From the NCBI RefSeq assembly GCF_026341125.1, contig NZ_JAPEOR010000003.1, positions 1,364,001 through 1,428,000 on the forward strand: DNA of 64,000 nucleotides, read 5' to 3'. How positions within the stretch are numbered: the first letter of the stretch is position 1; each line of letters starts with the position of its first letter. Of this stretch, positions 36,261-44,885 are shown piece after piece. The position numbers and the translations under genes were made by a program. The stretch comes from Streptomyces sp. NBC_01142 (GTDB lineage: Bacteria > Actinomycetota > Actinomycetes > Streptomycetales > Streptomycetaceae). Below the pieces are notes generated by a model. The model saw nothing but the letters and a program-made list of their open reading frames with translations, was not told where the DNA came from and searched no databases.

Positions 36261-36694
36261 ACCTCCCCGACGAAACAACACGACGTGTCGTCCCTGCCGC
36301 AGAACCGTCGGCATCATGCCTGAGCAGCGAAAACGCAGCGATCACATTCGGAAAGACAACGGCTTCTCACTGACTCGGCAGAACGCTGAGGCCAACGCCG
36401 AACATGCCCGCGGCCTGATCAGCGTCCACAGCGATGGCCGCGGTTCCACTTTTGCACACCGGGGACCGGGAACTGTCGTCGATGCCTCGAGTACGCATCA
36501 AGGGGACGCGTAGTGCGAGTGGCGACGAAGGTCACCCGGAAGCATTCCGCTTAGGCGGCTGGGGAGTTGAGGCCAGTCCGGACGGTGAGACGGCGGCTCC
36601 CGGAGAGGGGTTGTGTACCCCGAAATGGCCTACTATCGATCTTGGTAGGAAGCCGTGCCAAGGGGGGCACGGCCTGTTTCCTTGAGGGGGGATC

Positions 36695-37216
36695 ATGATC
36701 TCAAAGATCAAGTCGAGTAGAACCGTCAGGCGTTTGATGGCGGTGGCCACGGCGAGCCTGGCGATGGTCGGCGGCAGCCTGGTGGTGGCACAGCCCGCCT
36801 CCGCAGCCTCTTTCCAGGGGTCGCTGTGGAACTATCAGACGGGGCTCTGCCTGGACGGCAGTGGCGGTGCCGGCCCTGGCGCCGCTGTGATCCAGTGGGA
36901 GTGCAACGGGGGTTCGAACCAGTTCTGGTACACAAGCTGGGACTCCAAGGGACGCCCGAGGATCGTCAACTCCAGGAGCAACCTGTGCCTGGACCGGCAC
37001 GACGACACCAGGACGGGCTCCCAGCTGATCCTTTGGCACTGCAACAACACCTGGAACCAGGTCTTCGCCTTTGGCGGAGGAACTAATGCCATCGTGAACA
37101 CCCCTCTCAACCAGGTGGTCGACGTCCCGGGAGGCACGGGCACCTGGGGCGCTCGGCCCATCATGTGGGAGCCGAACGGCGGAGGCAATCAGCTGTGGGT
37201 GCAGCACCTCTGGTAG
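36695..37216 (+). CDS. Secreted ricin-type beta-trefoil lectin protein
   Basis: The 173-residue product starts at ATG 36695 with GGGGGG five bases upstream. The Sec signal peptide runs to about residue 38 (LMAVATASLAMVGGSLVVAQ, then PASAAS). The mature part is a single ricin-B-type trefoil of about 135 residues with three repeats, each ending in a QxW/F-like motif: SNQFWYTS, WNQVFAFG, GNQLWVQHLW. Four Cys can pair within repeats (LCLDGS...WECNGG and LCLDRH...WHCNNT). It probably binds carbohydrate outside the cell. There is no attached enzyme domain, which is unusual for such lectins. 36367-36694 is otherwise gene-free. Confidence 0.88.
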   Translation: MISKIKSSRTVRRLMAVATASLAMVGGSLVVAQPASAASFQGSLWNYQTGLCLDGSGGAGPGAAVIQWECNGGSNQFWYTSWDSKGRPRIVNSRSNLCLDRHDDTRTGSQLILWHCNNTWNQVFAFGGGTNAIVNTPLNQVVDVPGGTGTWGARPIMWEPNGGGNQLWVQHLW

Positions 37217-37225
37217 AGACACGAG

Positions 37226-37265
37226 GGGTCCCCCCGTGGCGTTCTAGCCGCGGGGGACCCTTTGT
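37226..37265 (+). terminator. Intrinsic terminator of the lectin gene
   Basis: A long stem of about 14 bp (GGGTCCCCC near 37227 pairing with GGGGGACCC ending 37260, one mismatch) with loop GTTCTA is followed by TTTGTTG. Confidence 0.8.
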
Positions 37266-37509
37266 TGTGCCCAGGTCCGCCTTCGTGCGTCAACGGCGGT
37301 CTGGTTGAGTAGGGAAGCGTGCACAACGGCTGTTGCCGTGCCAGATCCCCGCCCGATGTGCGAGGCGGAGCCCTCGGCCGCGACCTACCCATCAAGCAGA
37401 CCCCCGCCGACCATCAGGTCACCCCCCCGGGCCCGCCGATACCAGGACTGGTACGGAGGCACGAGCCCCTAAAGCCCACGGCATCCGCGGGCGGCGCCCC
37501 CATCAGTGG

Positions 37510-37620
37510 TCATTTCACGATGCCGCGTTCGGAGTCGGGGCGACAGATCTCGCAGGCCCGGACCCCTCCGTCACATAGTGCGTTGCGGGCTTCGTCGCGG
37601 GCGGGCGGCTTCGGCGACGC
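37510..37620 (-). pseudogene. Possible C-terminal scrap with CxxC end (DUF6233-like)
   Basis: The minus strand ends ARDEARNALCDGGVRACEIC, RPDSERGIVK, stop. Many small Streptomyces proteins end in a similar Ala-Cys-x-x-Cys-Arg-Pro-Asp motif. The upstream part up to about 38000 has no convincing continuation, so this is a relic at best. Nothing else is seen in 37266-38007. Confidence 0.25.
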
Positions 37621-38007
37621 GACGCCCCGGCCCTGGGCGCCTCGCTGCGTGAGAGAGGAGCCATCGGAACCATGCCGAGCGACCGCGCCAGGTAGCCCAC
37701 CACGAGCCCAAGGCCCCGTCCGATGTGGTCGGCCGCAGTGCGAGCCGCGGGTCCCGTGCTCGGCGGTCTGATCGGGGCTGCCGGATCGCCGCACGGTTCT
37801 CCGGTCGCGGTCAAGGTCGCCGTCGGCCTAGGCAGGCAGGTGGCACGCGTCCCAGGTTTCGTCGGCCGCCCGCTCATCAGCCGGTCGTGCGCGCCGCTAG
37901 ACGGTGACGGTCCGAACTCGGCGGGCAGGCCCGTCCCGGGCGATCGGGTCCGCTGCTTCCAGCCGATCGCAGGATCGGGGGAGTCGCGCCGCGTACGACC
38001 TCAGGTC

Positions 38008-38238
38008 CGGGGGGCCAGCAGACGGTCCAGTTCGGCCGCGAAGAGCAGAGCAGGGTCGAGGTCCATGCCGGCGAAAGGGCCGGCGAGCTCCAGCGACAGG
38101 ACGCCGTGCAGGCGGGTCCAGAAGGTCAGGAACCGGTGGAGGGCCTCGGGCGGGGTGGGGTGGCCGGCGGCACAGTCCCGGTGGTCCTGCAGGTAGGCGC
38201 CGAAGGGCGTCGCGGCGGCGTCCGGGGCGAGCGGCGGG
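38008..38238 (-). pseudogene. TetR-type regulator, C-terminal fragment
   Basis: The minus strand reads LAPDAAATPFGAYLQDHRDC, HPTPPEALHRFLTFWTRLHG, VLSLELAGPFAGMDLDPALL, FAAELDRLLAPRT, stop. This is the ligand-binding C-terminal end of a TetR/AcrR repressor. The DNA-binding half is gone: at about 38238 the frame is replaced by an XRE-type N-terminus. Confidence 0.7.
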
Positions 38239-38347
38239 CCAGTTCGGTCTTGTTCAGGCGTCGCTCGGCGCGGGAGGTATCCAGTCTGTTGCGCAGTTCG
38301 GCCAGCGCATCTGCGGGTCCGGTCTCCGGCACGTTTGTATAGGTCAT
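38239..38347 (-). pseudogene. XRE-type HTH protein, N-terminal stub
   Basis: It starts at ATG 38347 (MTYTNVPETGPADALAELRN) and continues RLDTSRAERRLNKTELARR, the first helices of an XRE-type HTH, then runs into the TetR fragment out of frame. Such N-termini occur in Streptomyces STAND/NLR-like proteins. The upstream sequence shares a motif with the NACHT gene at 41794. Confidence 0.5.
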
Positions 38348-38392
38348 GCTGCGCCGTCCCCCGCCGTGTGCCGTGCTGCCTGTTCGTCGGTG

Positions 38393-38436
38393 TTCATCTT
38401 CGTTCGCGCGTACCTCGGCGAACACATCTTTCGCGA
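38393..38436 (-). promoter_or_regulatory. Conserved upstream motif, copy 1
   Basis: A 44-base block is shared with 41833-41876 (about 31 identical positions, including TTCATC, TCGTTCGCG, GAACAC and CGCGA). It sits 46 bases before the start of an HTH-type gene on the minus strand and 48 bases before a plus-strand gene, so it may be a divergent promoter or operator. Confidence 0.45.
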
Positions 38437-38483
38437 GATTCGGCTGCATCAACTCCTGTCGACGAGCGAAGGACTGAGACTCC

Positions 38484-38690
38484 GTGAACAACGAGATGGC
38501 CGTGACTGTGCTGGCTCTGGCCTTGGTCGTGGTGGTGGCTTCGATGACAGCGGCGGGGGCCGGCTATCTGGCCCGTCGGGACGGCGCCTCCTACCCGGCA
38601 GCGCTGATGCGGGCGGCGAAGACCTTCGCGACCACGCTGATGGTGGCAGCCGCCGTGACCGCGGCCCTGGCCGCTCTGGGCGGCCGGTAG
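38484..38690 (+). CDS. Small membrane protein, two spans
   Basis: The 68-residue product starts at GTG 38484 (MNNEMAVTVLALALVVVVAS). Two hydrophobic segments (about 5-28 and 44-65) are separated by GYLARRDGASYPAALMRAAK. Similar small proteins of unknown function are conserved in Streptomyces, often beside HTH-type regulators. It is divergent from the XRE stub and shares its upstream motif. The role is unknown. Confidence 0.65.
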   Translation: MNNEMAVTVLALALVVVVASMTAAGAGYLARRDGASYPAALMRAAKTFATTLMVAAAVTAALAALGGR

Positions 38691-38911
38691 ACGCCCGTAC
38701 GTCGGGGTGTCCGCAGACCGCTGGCCTCGGTCCCCCGGCGGTGATATCGGCCGTGGCGCAGGCGCGCCGTCCCGTCCCTCCGCGTGGGTGCCTCGTAACC
38801 ACGCGCCGGAGCTCCTGTCTTTCCGAGACCCCCGCACCGCTCGTGCGAAGGCCATTTTCCGTAGCCCCAATTCGCTCCAGACCCCCGCCGTCGGCGGGGG
38901 CGGCGTTGTCG

Positions 38912-41794
38912 TCAGCTGCTGGTGTTGATGGTGCGGGGGCGCGGGGTGAAGGTGACCCGCTCCGGGGGTAGGCCTTTGAGCCTGAAGTCGGGGGGCGGGG
39001 AGGTGAGAGTGATCTGCACGTCCGGCATCTCGTTGAGGGGTGCGAGGTTGGGGGACCAGTCGTCGTGGCAGTCCAGCATGAGGGACTCCAGGCGCGGGAA
39101 GCGCTCGGGTATCAGATCAAGGCAGGGGGCGTCGTGGCCGGGATAGATCTGGAGTCTCGTGATGGCGGTCATAGCACGGGTTGCATTGATGTTGCGGAGT
39201 CCTTGCAGGGACGCCAGGCGAGGAAGATCCGCGAGTTCCTCCCACTCCGCTGTCGTGAGGGGGTGGTTGATCACGACGTCCTCCAGCTGTTGCCAGCGGC
39301 TGACGCCGGGGACAGAGGCTGCAATCTGGGACCCCAGCCAGAGCTTCTTGAGGTGCGGAGGTGCTGGGAGCTCGTTGAGATTGGTCCAGGGAAGCCGGGT
39401 GTACAGAAAGAGGTCGGTCAGCTCCGGTAGGTCGGCGAGGCCTTCGAAGGAGAAGGAGTCGGGCACGTCGCCGAGGTGCAGAGACGTGAGGGGGAGTCCG
39501 GCCAGGCCGTTGAGGTGGGTGACGTCGGTGCACGTGCGGAGATACAGAGTTCGCAGGGCTGGCAGGGTTTTGAGGAAGCTCAGGTCGGAGAACCTGCCGT
39601 CGTGGATGTCGAGGTGCACTGTGTGCTCGGCCGACAAGTGCTCGATGATCTCCTCTGGCGTCAGGGAAAGCCAGTACATGATCCGCTTGACGGGAGTCAG
39701 ATGGCGCAGAGCGCTCCGCTGGGCGTGGGTGCGGACCTGGAGAGTGGCCTTCCCGTTCAGGCGGCTTAAGAGGTGACGGGCGTACTCGTCGGCGTCGAAG
39801 TTCGACCAGCCCTGGGCGAGTTGGAAGCTGGTGTTCTGCTGGTCCAGATGGTTCGTGAACTGCTGGAGGTAGACATAGGCAGGGTCTCCTGCGATCCCTG
39901 CAGCCGTCTGGATGACGGCGTCGATCTCGTCAGGCTCGAGGCCGGCAGCGCTGCGTGGCAGGAGATCCAGGATGCCCGGACCCAGGGCAATGAGGTCGAC
40001 GGCTTCCTTGTGCGAGCGGGGCGGCATGAGTGCGGTGGTTCGTCTCGTGACGATCTCTCGGGCCTGCGGGGCGACTTCTGGGGCGTAGTGAAGGCTGGCA
40101 GCGGCGAGCAGGTGCAGGCGGGCCCGGTGCTCCTCCGCCTCGTCTCCGCGTGTGACCAGCTCGTGCAGCATCCTGGCCCGTTCGACGGGGCGGGCGTGTG
40201 CGATGGCCATGCGCACGACGTCTTCCCACTGGGCGTCGTGGGCGTGGCGCGTCAGTAGCGCGAAGTCGAGCGCTTCGACAGCGGCTTTCGCACCCAGGTA
40301 GTCCTGGAAGGTGCGGTGGACGAAGTCGATCGTGTCGGCGGTGGGCTGGCGCAGCAGCCCGGTGCGCCCCACCAGGTGCGTCAGAACTTCATGAGGGCTG
40401 CCCTGCTCGGCGACGGCTGGCATGGCCGGAAGCACGTCCTTGATGAGCCTTCGGGCCGTGTGTAGATCCATTTCCGTCTGCTGGTTGCGGATGAGCCAGT
40501 ACGCCAGGTGCTGCAGCAGGTGCATGCTTTGGAGCTCGGTGAGCCGGATGCCCTCGGTCAGTGCGACGCTGCGTTCGCGGTCCCTGCGTACCAGCAGCAT
40601 CGACAGCGCTGCCTCGTACAGTTCCATGCGACTGTGCGGCAGATGCCCGCGACGGTCACGGTGAAGCGCACAGATCAAGGCACACAGCAGGGGAGTGGTG
40701 GCCAGCTGCGCCACGTCCCGCTCAGCGCGCACCGTCACCCGCAGCTGCGCTTCCAGCTTGTGCAGCTGCGCCTTCTCCGCATCGTCAGCGCCTTGTCGGC
40801 TGGCGTGGTGCCAGCGGCCGACGAACAGGCCGATGTCAGCTGCACTCATGGGACGTACCGTCAGCTCATTGAAGCCGAGCGATGCGAGCCAGCCGTCCGG
40901 TACCGCCGAAGGCCGGGTGGTCACAACGAACGCGGTGCGCGGGTAGGCGGACACCAGAGTGCCGAGCCATTCCTTGGTCGTCGACCGGTCCTCTTGCCGT
41001 ACTTCGTCGACGCCGTCCACCAGGACGAGAGCGCCACGCGTCAGCATGCCGTCGGCCCATCCGGGCGGCTGCTGCGCTGCGAACGGAACACCGACGGCTG
41101 CGAGGAACTCGTCCGGCATCGGCAAAGGTCCGCGCCGAACCAGCGTGCGCAGCGGCAGCACGAACGGAACGCGATCACGCAGTCCAGCCAGATCGGCGGG
41201 CAGCTCGTTTTTGGCGCCCGACACAGCCAGCCACTGCAGCAGCGTTGTCTTTCCGCTCCCGGCAAGCCCTTTGAGTAGGATGCGCTGACGCCCTGCCATG
41301 GCCTGTTCGGCCCGGTGGATCACTGTCGGCCGAGGTGTGTCATCTGCGAAGGCTCCAGGGCCGTGATCGGCCTCGGCCAGTTCGAGGCTCAGATAGGCGG
41401 CGTCCAACGGCCAGCAGGCCCGATCAGGGCGGCTCAGGTCCAGTCCTACGACCGTCAGACGCGAGTGCCGTGCGGCCACGTACTTCAGGTATCGCTCATC
41501 GAACGACGATGCGACACCGGCTGAGGCAAAAGGGCGGCGAGCAGCGCGGCCATCGGGAGGACTGGCCTTGCGCCGGAGCTCGAGTAACGGCCCGACGTCC
41601 GCCCGTAACGCGCGAGCGAGAGTGACGACGGTGGCCTCCGACGGCAGCTTGACGCCGCTCAGAGCCTGGCTGATCGTGGTACGCCCGAGCCCGCTGCGGT
41701 GCCGCAGCCCCGCCTGGGTGAGCCCTCGCTGCAGCTGGAGCGTGCGCAGCCGCGCGCCCAGCTCCTCAAACGGATGCTGCTCTGCATCCCCCAT
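38912..41794 (-). CDS. HTH-NACHT-LRR STAND ATPase
   Basis: The 960-residue, intact product has an XRE-type HTH in residues 9-70 (LRTLQLQRGLTQAGLRHRSG, GRTTISQALSG). The NACHT ATPase has Walker A GLAGSGKTT (176-184), Walker B ALVLVDGVDE (255-264), then VVTTRPSAVPDG as sensor. A winged-helix/HETHS region with DFVHRTFQDYLGAKA sits at about 490. Helical repeats follow, and from about 720 leucine-rich repeats (LPALRTLYLRTCTDV, LPLTSLHLGDVP, LPELTDLFLYTRLPW). The layout is that of NLR-like signalling ATPases. Bacterial NACHT proteins include anti-phage defence proteins, but those usually carry an effector domain; here an HTH takes that place, so a transcription switch is also possible. It is a single gene preceded by the conserved motif. 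Confidence 0.88.
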   Translation of the reverse strand: MGDAEQHPFEELGARLRTLQLQRGLTQAGLRHRSGLGRTTISQALSGVKLPSEATVVTLARALRADVGPLLELRRKASPPDGRAARRPFASAGVASSFDERYLKYVAARHSRLTVVGLDLSRPDRACWPLDAAYLSLELAEADHGPGAFADDTPRPTVIHRAEQAMAGRQRILLKGLAGSGKTTLLQWLAVSGAKNELPADLAGLRDRVPFVLPLRTLVRRGPLPMPDEFLAAVGVPFAAQQPPGWADGMLTRGALVLVDGVDEVRQEDRSTTKEWLGTLVSAYPRTAFVVTTRPSAVPDGWLASLGFNELTVRPMSAADIGLFVGRWHHASRQGADDAEKAQLHKLEAQLRVTVRAERDVAQLATTPLLCALICALHRDRRGHLPHSRMELYEAALSMLLVRRDRERSVALTEGIRLTELQSMHLLQHLAYWLIRNQQTEMDLHTARRLIKDVLPAMPAVAEQGSPHEVLTHLVGRTGLLRQPTADTIDFVHRTFQDYLGAKAAVEALDFALLTRHAHDAQWEDVVRMAIAHARPVERARMLHELVTRGDEAEEHRARLHLLAAASLHYAPEVAPQAREIVTRRTTALMPPRSHKEAVDLIALGPGILDLLPRSAAGLEPDEIDAVIQTAAGIAGDPAYVYLQQFTNHLDQQNTSFQLAQGWSNFDADEYARHLLSRLNGKATLQVRTHAQRSALRHLTPVKRIMYWLSLTPEEIIEHLSAEHTVHLDIHDGRFSDLSFLKTLPALRTLYLRTCTDVTHLNGLAGLPLTSLHLGDVPDSFSFEGLADLPELTDLFLYTRLPWTNLNELPAPPHLKKLWLGSQIAASVPGVSRWQQLEDVVINHPLTTAEWEELADLPRLASLQGLRNINATRAMTAITRLQIYPGHDAPCLDLIPERFPRLESLMLDCHDDWSPNLAPLNEMPDVQITLTSPPPDFRLKGLPPERVTFTPRPRTINTSS

Positions 41795-41832
41795 TGCCTG
41801 CCCCCGGCTCTCTCCAAGGTGGACCGTCTCCG

Positions 41833-41876
41833 TTCATCCTCGTTCGCGTGAACCCCGCTGAACACCGAAACCGCGA
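41833..41876 (-). promoter_or_regulatory. Conserved upstream motif, copy 2
   Basis: This is the partner of 38393-38436, 39 bases before the NACHT gene start. Inside, GTTCACGCGAAC (minus strand) is a perfect GTTC-N4-GAAC inverted repeat, which would suit a dimeric HTH regulator, perhaps the NACHT protein itself. Confidence 0.45.
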
Positions 41877-41987
41877 AGGTCATGGGAATCGCTACTACCG
41901 ACCCTGTGTGTGTGGGGGGGTGCCCCCATCCTCTTGGTCAAGGGAAACGGGGCTGTGTTGGGTCGGGGAGCCGGTCAGCATGGCGGT

Positions 41988-42468
41988 GTGGCTGATCTTC
42001 TGTGGGATGACGTGAGCTGTTTCTTCGACCCGGACCTGATGGGGGCGTTGCCGGATCTGCGGGTCCCTGATGCCTCGGTGGGGGACTGGCAGGCGGTCCT
42101 CGATCTCGTCGAGGTGAAGGGTTGGAGGTGCCTGTACTCGGAAGGCGAGACGGTGCTGCCGCTGCCTCGGGCGGCGACCGTGCTGTCCCGTCCGGCAGAC
42201 GCGGAGTACCCGAACCTGCGGGTCTGGCCGGCTGCCGATGTGCTGGCGATCTTCCGTTTCCATGCAGACGATGAGATCGACTTCGATGTTGACCTGCGGG
42301 AGTTGCAGGGCCAGGAGCGACTGGATGTGTTCTGGCCTTCTGCGGGAGATCGGGCGGCACTTGGGCAAGCCGGTGCTGATGGATCCGGAGGGCGGCCATG
42401 GCCGTCCGGTGCTCGGCTTCGATGTCGAGGCCGATCGGGTCGTCCTCCTGGCGGAGCCGGTCATGTGA
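41988..42468 (+). pseudogene. Hypothetical protein with one frameshift
   Basis: It starts at GTG 41988 (VADLLWDDVSCFFDPDLMGA), then VPDASVGDWQAVLDLVEVKG, SEGETVLPLPRAATVLSRPA and EIDFDVDLRELQGQERLDVF. At about 42335 the frame shifts to LREIGRHLGKPVLMDPEGGH and ends FDVEADRVVLLAEPVM, stop 42466-42468. It is a cytoplasmic alpha/beta protein of about 160 residues. It resembles conserved Streptomyces proteins of the immunity-protein size class, but I cannot name a family. Its 3' end overlaps the converging IS110 fragment by 8 bases. Confidence 0.6.
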
Positions 42469-42914
42469 CCGCGGCCGTCGGCCGGGATTCGTGGAAGATG
42501 CCGTCGCGGAGCACCGCGAAGAGGACGTCTGCCCGCCGTCTGGCGAGGCAGAGCAAGGCCTGGGTGTGGTGCTTGCCCTGGCTGATCTTCTTGTCGTAGT
42601 AGGCCACGCGATGCGGGGTCGCCCAGGGCGGCGAAAGGGGAGAGGAGGAAGGCCCGTTTGAGCTGCTTGTCCCCTCTCCTGGAGGGTTGTTCGCCGCGGA
42701 TCGAAGACCCTGAACTGCGGATTGCCGGAGCGAGTCCGGCGTAGGCGGCGAGGTGGCCGGCGGTCGGGAAGGTGCTGCCGTCGCCAACCTCGATCAGGAT
42801 GCGGGCTCCGGTCCTGACGCCGATGCCCGGCATGGACGTCAGGACCTTCGAAAGAGGGTGTGCCTCCAGGAGTTCCTCGATCCGTCCGGCCAGCAGCTTG
42901 CGCTGGTCAAGCAC
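42461..42914 (-). pseudogene. IS110-family transposase, C-terminal fragment
   Basis: It reads LTSMPGIGVRTGARILIEVG, GHLAAYAGLAPAIRSSGSSI and GDKQLKRAFLLSPFAALGDP, the transposase_20/Ser-containing domain of IS110 enzymes. A frameshift at about 42610 then leads to YYDKKISQGKHHTQALLCLA and the stop at 42461. The N-terminal DEDD (RuvC-like) half is missing, cut at the border with an ISAzo13 copy. Confidence 0.8.
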
Positions 42915-43451
42915 CGCAGTCAGCGAGCTGGCGCCGCCTACGCCACCGCCCGCGGCCTCCTTCGGCGCTCACCGCCCCGGCGTTCGTGGCGGGTTCGCTC
43001 GCGTCGTTGCGCCAGTGCCGGGATCAACGCACTGACCAGAGCGTCCAGTTGTGGAATGGTCATGCCGGTCAGCTCCGGGTCGCGGAGGGAGGAGGCAGCA
43101 ATGCCGGCCGGGGGCCCAGTCGGCTGGGTGGTCGTCGCGGCGGCGGCTTCCGATTCCGTGTCATGGCTGGGGGCCGGGTGGGGATCGGCAGGGTGGAGTG
43201 TGTAGTTCCAGTCGCCGTGGAAGCGGTGCCGGTGCATGGGCAGTGCGTCGATCTCGGCGTCGGTGACTTTCAGGCCGGTGTTGTAGGTGCCGGGGTCGAG
43301 TTCGGCTTCGACTCTCAGCCCGGTGCGGGTGGTGGTCGCTGCGATGCTGTTCACGATGACTTCGTGGCTGGTCAGGGGCCTGCCGCGCCAGTTCATCGAG
43401 ATGTGGGAGAACAGCCGGTGTTCGATCTTGTTCCACTTCGATGTGCCGGGC

Positions 43452-44885
43452 CAATGCCGTTGCTTGAAGTTTCTTGCGGTTTTGCGTGACGGGCCGACCG
43501 TTGGGCCGTTGTGTCTAGTGTGCATCCGTGGGCTGGGGTATCTGAGCGAGTGCGGCTGGGCGTGGTTACGCGGTGGGTGACGCCGGAGCTGGTGGACGAG
43601 GTCCTGTCGGAGTGTCGTAAGCGGGACTGTCGGCCGGGTGCGCTGCCGGCCAGGTTCATGGTGTATTTCACGCTCGCGCTGGCGCTCTTTCACCAGGATT
43701 CCTGCGATGATGTGGCCGAGCATGTGGTGGGCGGCATGCCGGAGTTGAGTGGGTGCATCCCGCACAAGGCCTCGTTCACCCGGGCCCGTGAGCGTCTGGG
43801 CCCGGAGGTTCTGCAACGGCTCTTCCATCGCCTGGCCGGCCCACTGGCCCCGACCGGCCTGGCGGGGTCCTTCTACCAGGGGATGCGTCTCGCGGCGGTC
43901 GATGGTTTCCTGCTCGACGTTCCGGATAACGACGCCAACCGACGCGCCTTCGGCGGGCCGAAAGACTCCAGCGGGAAGCCGGGCGGGTTTCCGCAGGTGC
44001 GGGTAGTGACGCTGACCGAGACCGGCACGCACGCCTCGATTGACGCGCGGGTGGGTGGCTACAACAGCGGTGAGCGCGACCCGGCCGTGGAGATGGCCGC
44101 CTCGGCCGCAGGGATGCTCGTGATCATGGACCGCGGGTTCCCCGGGGTTGAGCTGTGGAAGGCGTACGCCGGCGCTGGCTCCCACCTGCTGCTGCGGGCC
44201 CGCTCGTGTGTCGCCCGCCGGCCGGTCCGGCACTTGCCCGACGGCACCTACCTGGCCCGGATGAACCTTGGCGGACAGAAGGGGGCTCATCCGGGCGGTG
44301 TCCTGGTCCGCGTGATCGAGTACCGCGTGGACGGGGGCGAGGTGATCCGTCTGCTGACCGACCTCTTCGACCAAGACGCTTACCCCGCTGCCGAGTTGGC
44401 GGCCCTCTATCACGAGAGGTGGGAGGTGGAGTCCTCCTACCGGCAGATCAAGACCTTCCAGCGAGGCCGGCAGGAGGTCCTGCGATCGGCCGACCCGCAG
44501 CTGGTACGCCAGGAAGTATGGGCGCACCTGATCGTCCACCACTGCCTGACCCAGATCATCATGCGACTTGCCGACGGACACGGCATCGACCCGGACCGCA
44601 TCTCGTTCGTCAAGGTCCTCAAGCACACCCGCCGCAGCGTGGTTCGACACCACACCGATACTCCGACAAAGATCCAAGGGTTCTTGGCCTCGCTGGCGGC
44701 GAAGGTTCGCCGGAAACTCGACAACGGCACTCGCCGGCTCCGAGAAGCGGACCGGTTCCTCAAACGGCCCAACTCGCTCTACTCCTACCGACCAAAGGAC
44801 CAGCCACGCGTCCCCGTGCGCCAGGTGCCCACCAAAGCCATCACGCTCCACGCGACGATAGTCCAGTAGTTAAGCAACGGCATTG
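43452..44885 (+). mobile_element. IS4-family insertion sequence, intact
   Basis: 14-bp perfect inverted repeats CAATGCCGTTGCTT (43452-43465; complement 44872-44885) are flanked by identical 10-base duplications TGTGCCGGGC (43442-43451 and 44886-44895). Duplications of 10-12 bp are typical of IS4. The length is 1434 bp. It is a young insertion, because the repeats are perfect. Confidence 0.93.
43511..44869 (+). CDS. IS4-family transposase
   Basis: The 452-residue product is full length. The N-terminal IS4 domain is VTPELVDEVLSECRKRDCRP to SFTRARERLGPEVLQRLFH. DDE motifs: RLAAVDGFLLDVPDND (first Asp), LVIMDRGFPGVELW (second Asp), and LYHERWEVESSYRQIKTFQR, which fits the Y-x2-R-x3-E-x6-K signature of the family. 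There are no defects, so it is likely active. Confidence 0.93.
   Translation: MSSVHPWAGVSERVRLGVVTRWVTPELVDEVLSECRKRDCRPGALPARFMVYFTLALALFHQDSCDDVAEHVVGGMPELSGCIPHKASFTRARERLGPEVLQRLFHRLAGPLAPTGLAGSFYQGMRLAAVDGFLLDVPDNDANRRAFGGPKDSSGKPGGFPQVRVVTLTETGTHASIDARVGGYNSGERDPAVEMAASAAGMLVIMDRGFPGVELWKAYAGAGSHLLLRARSCVARRPVRHLPDGTYLARMNLGGQKGAHPGGVLVRVIEYRVDGGEVIRLLTDLFDQDAYPAAELAALYHERWEVESSYRQIKTFQRGRQEVLRSADPQLVRQEVWAHLIVHHCLTQIIMRLADGHGIDPDRISFVKVLKHTRRSVVRHHTDTPTKIQGFLASLAAKVRRKLDNGTRRLREADRFLKRPNSLYSYRPKDQPRVPVRQVPTKAITLHATIVQ

Larger units (their letters stand above)
34728..36366 (+). mobile_element. IS5-family element with an extra antisense gene
   Basis: 12-bp inverted repeats GAAGCCGTTGTC (34728-34739; complement 36355-36366) are flanked by TCA on both sides (34725-34727, 36367-36369), a TNA-type target. 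At 1639 bp it is about 700 bp longer than the usual IS5 element, because a second gene lies on the opposite strand after the transposase. A truncated relative with the same end lies at 59535-60092. Confidence 0.8.

Noticed and set aside
37319..37771. 150-codon and overlapping frames on both strands
   Set aside because: They are Pro/Arg-rich with no start signals or domains, in a decayed intergenic stretch.
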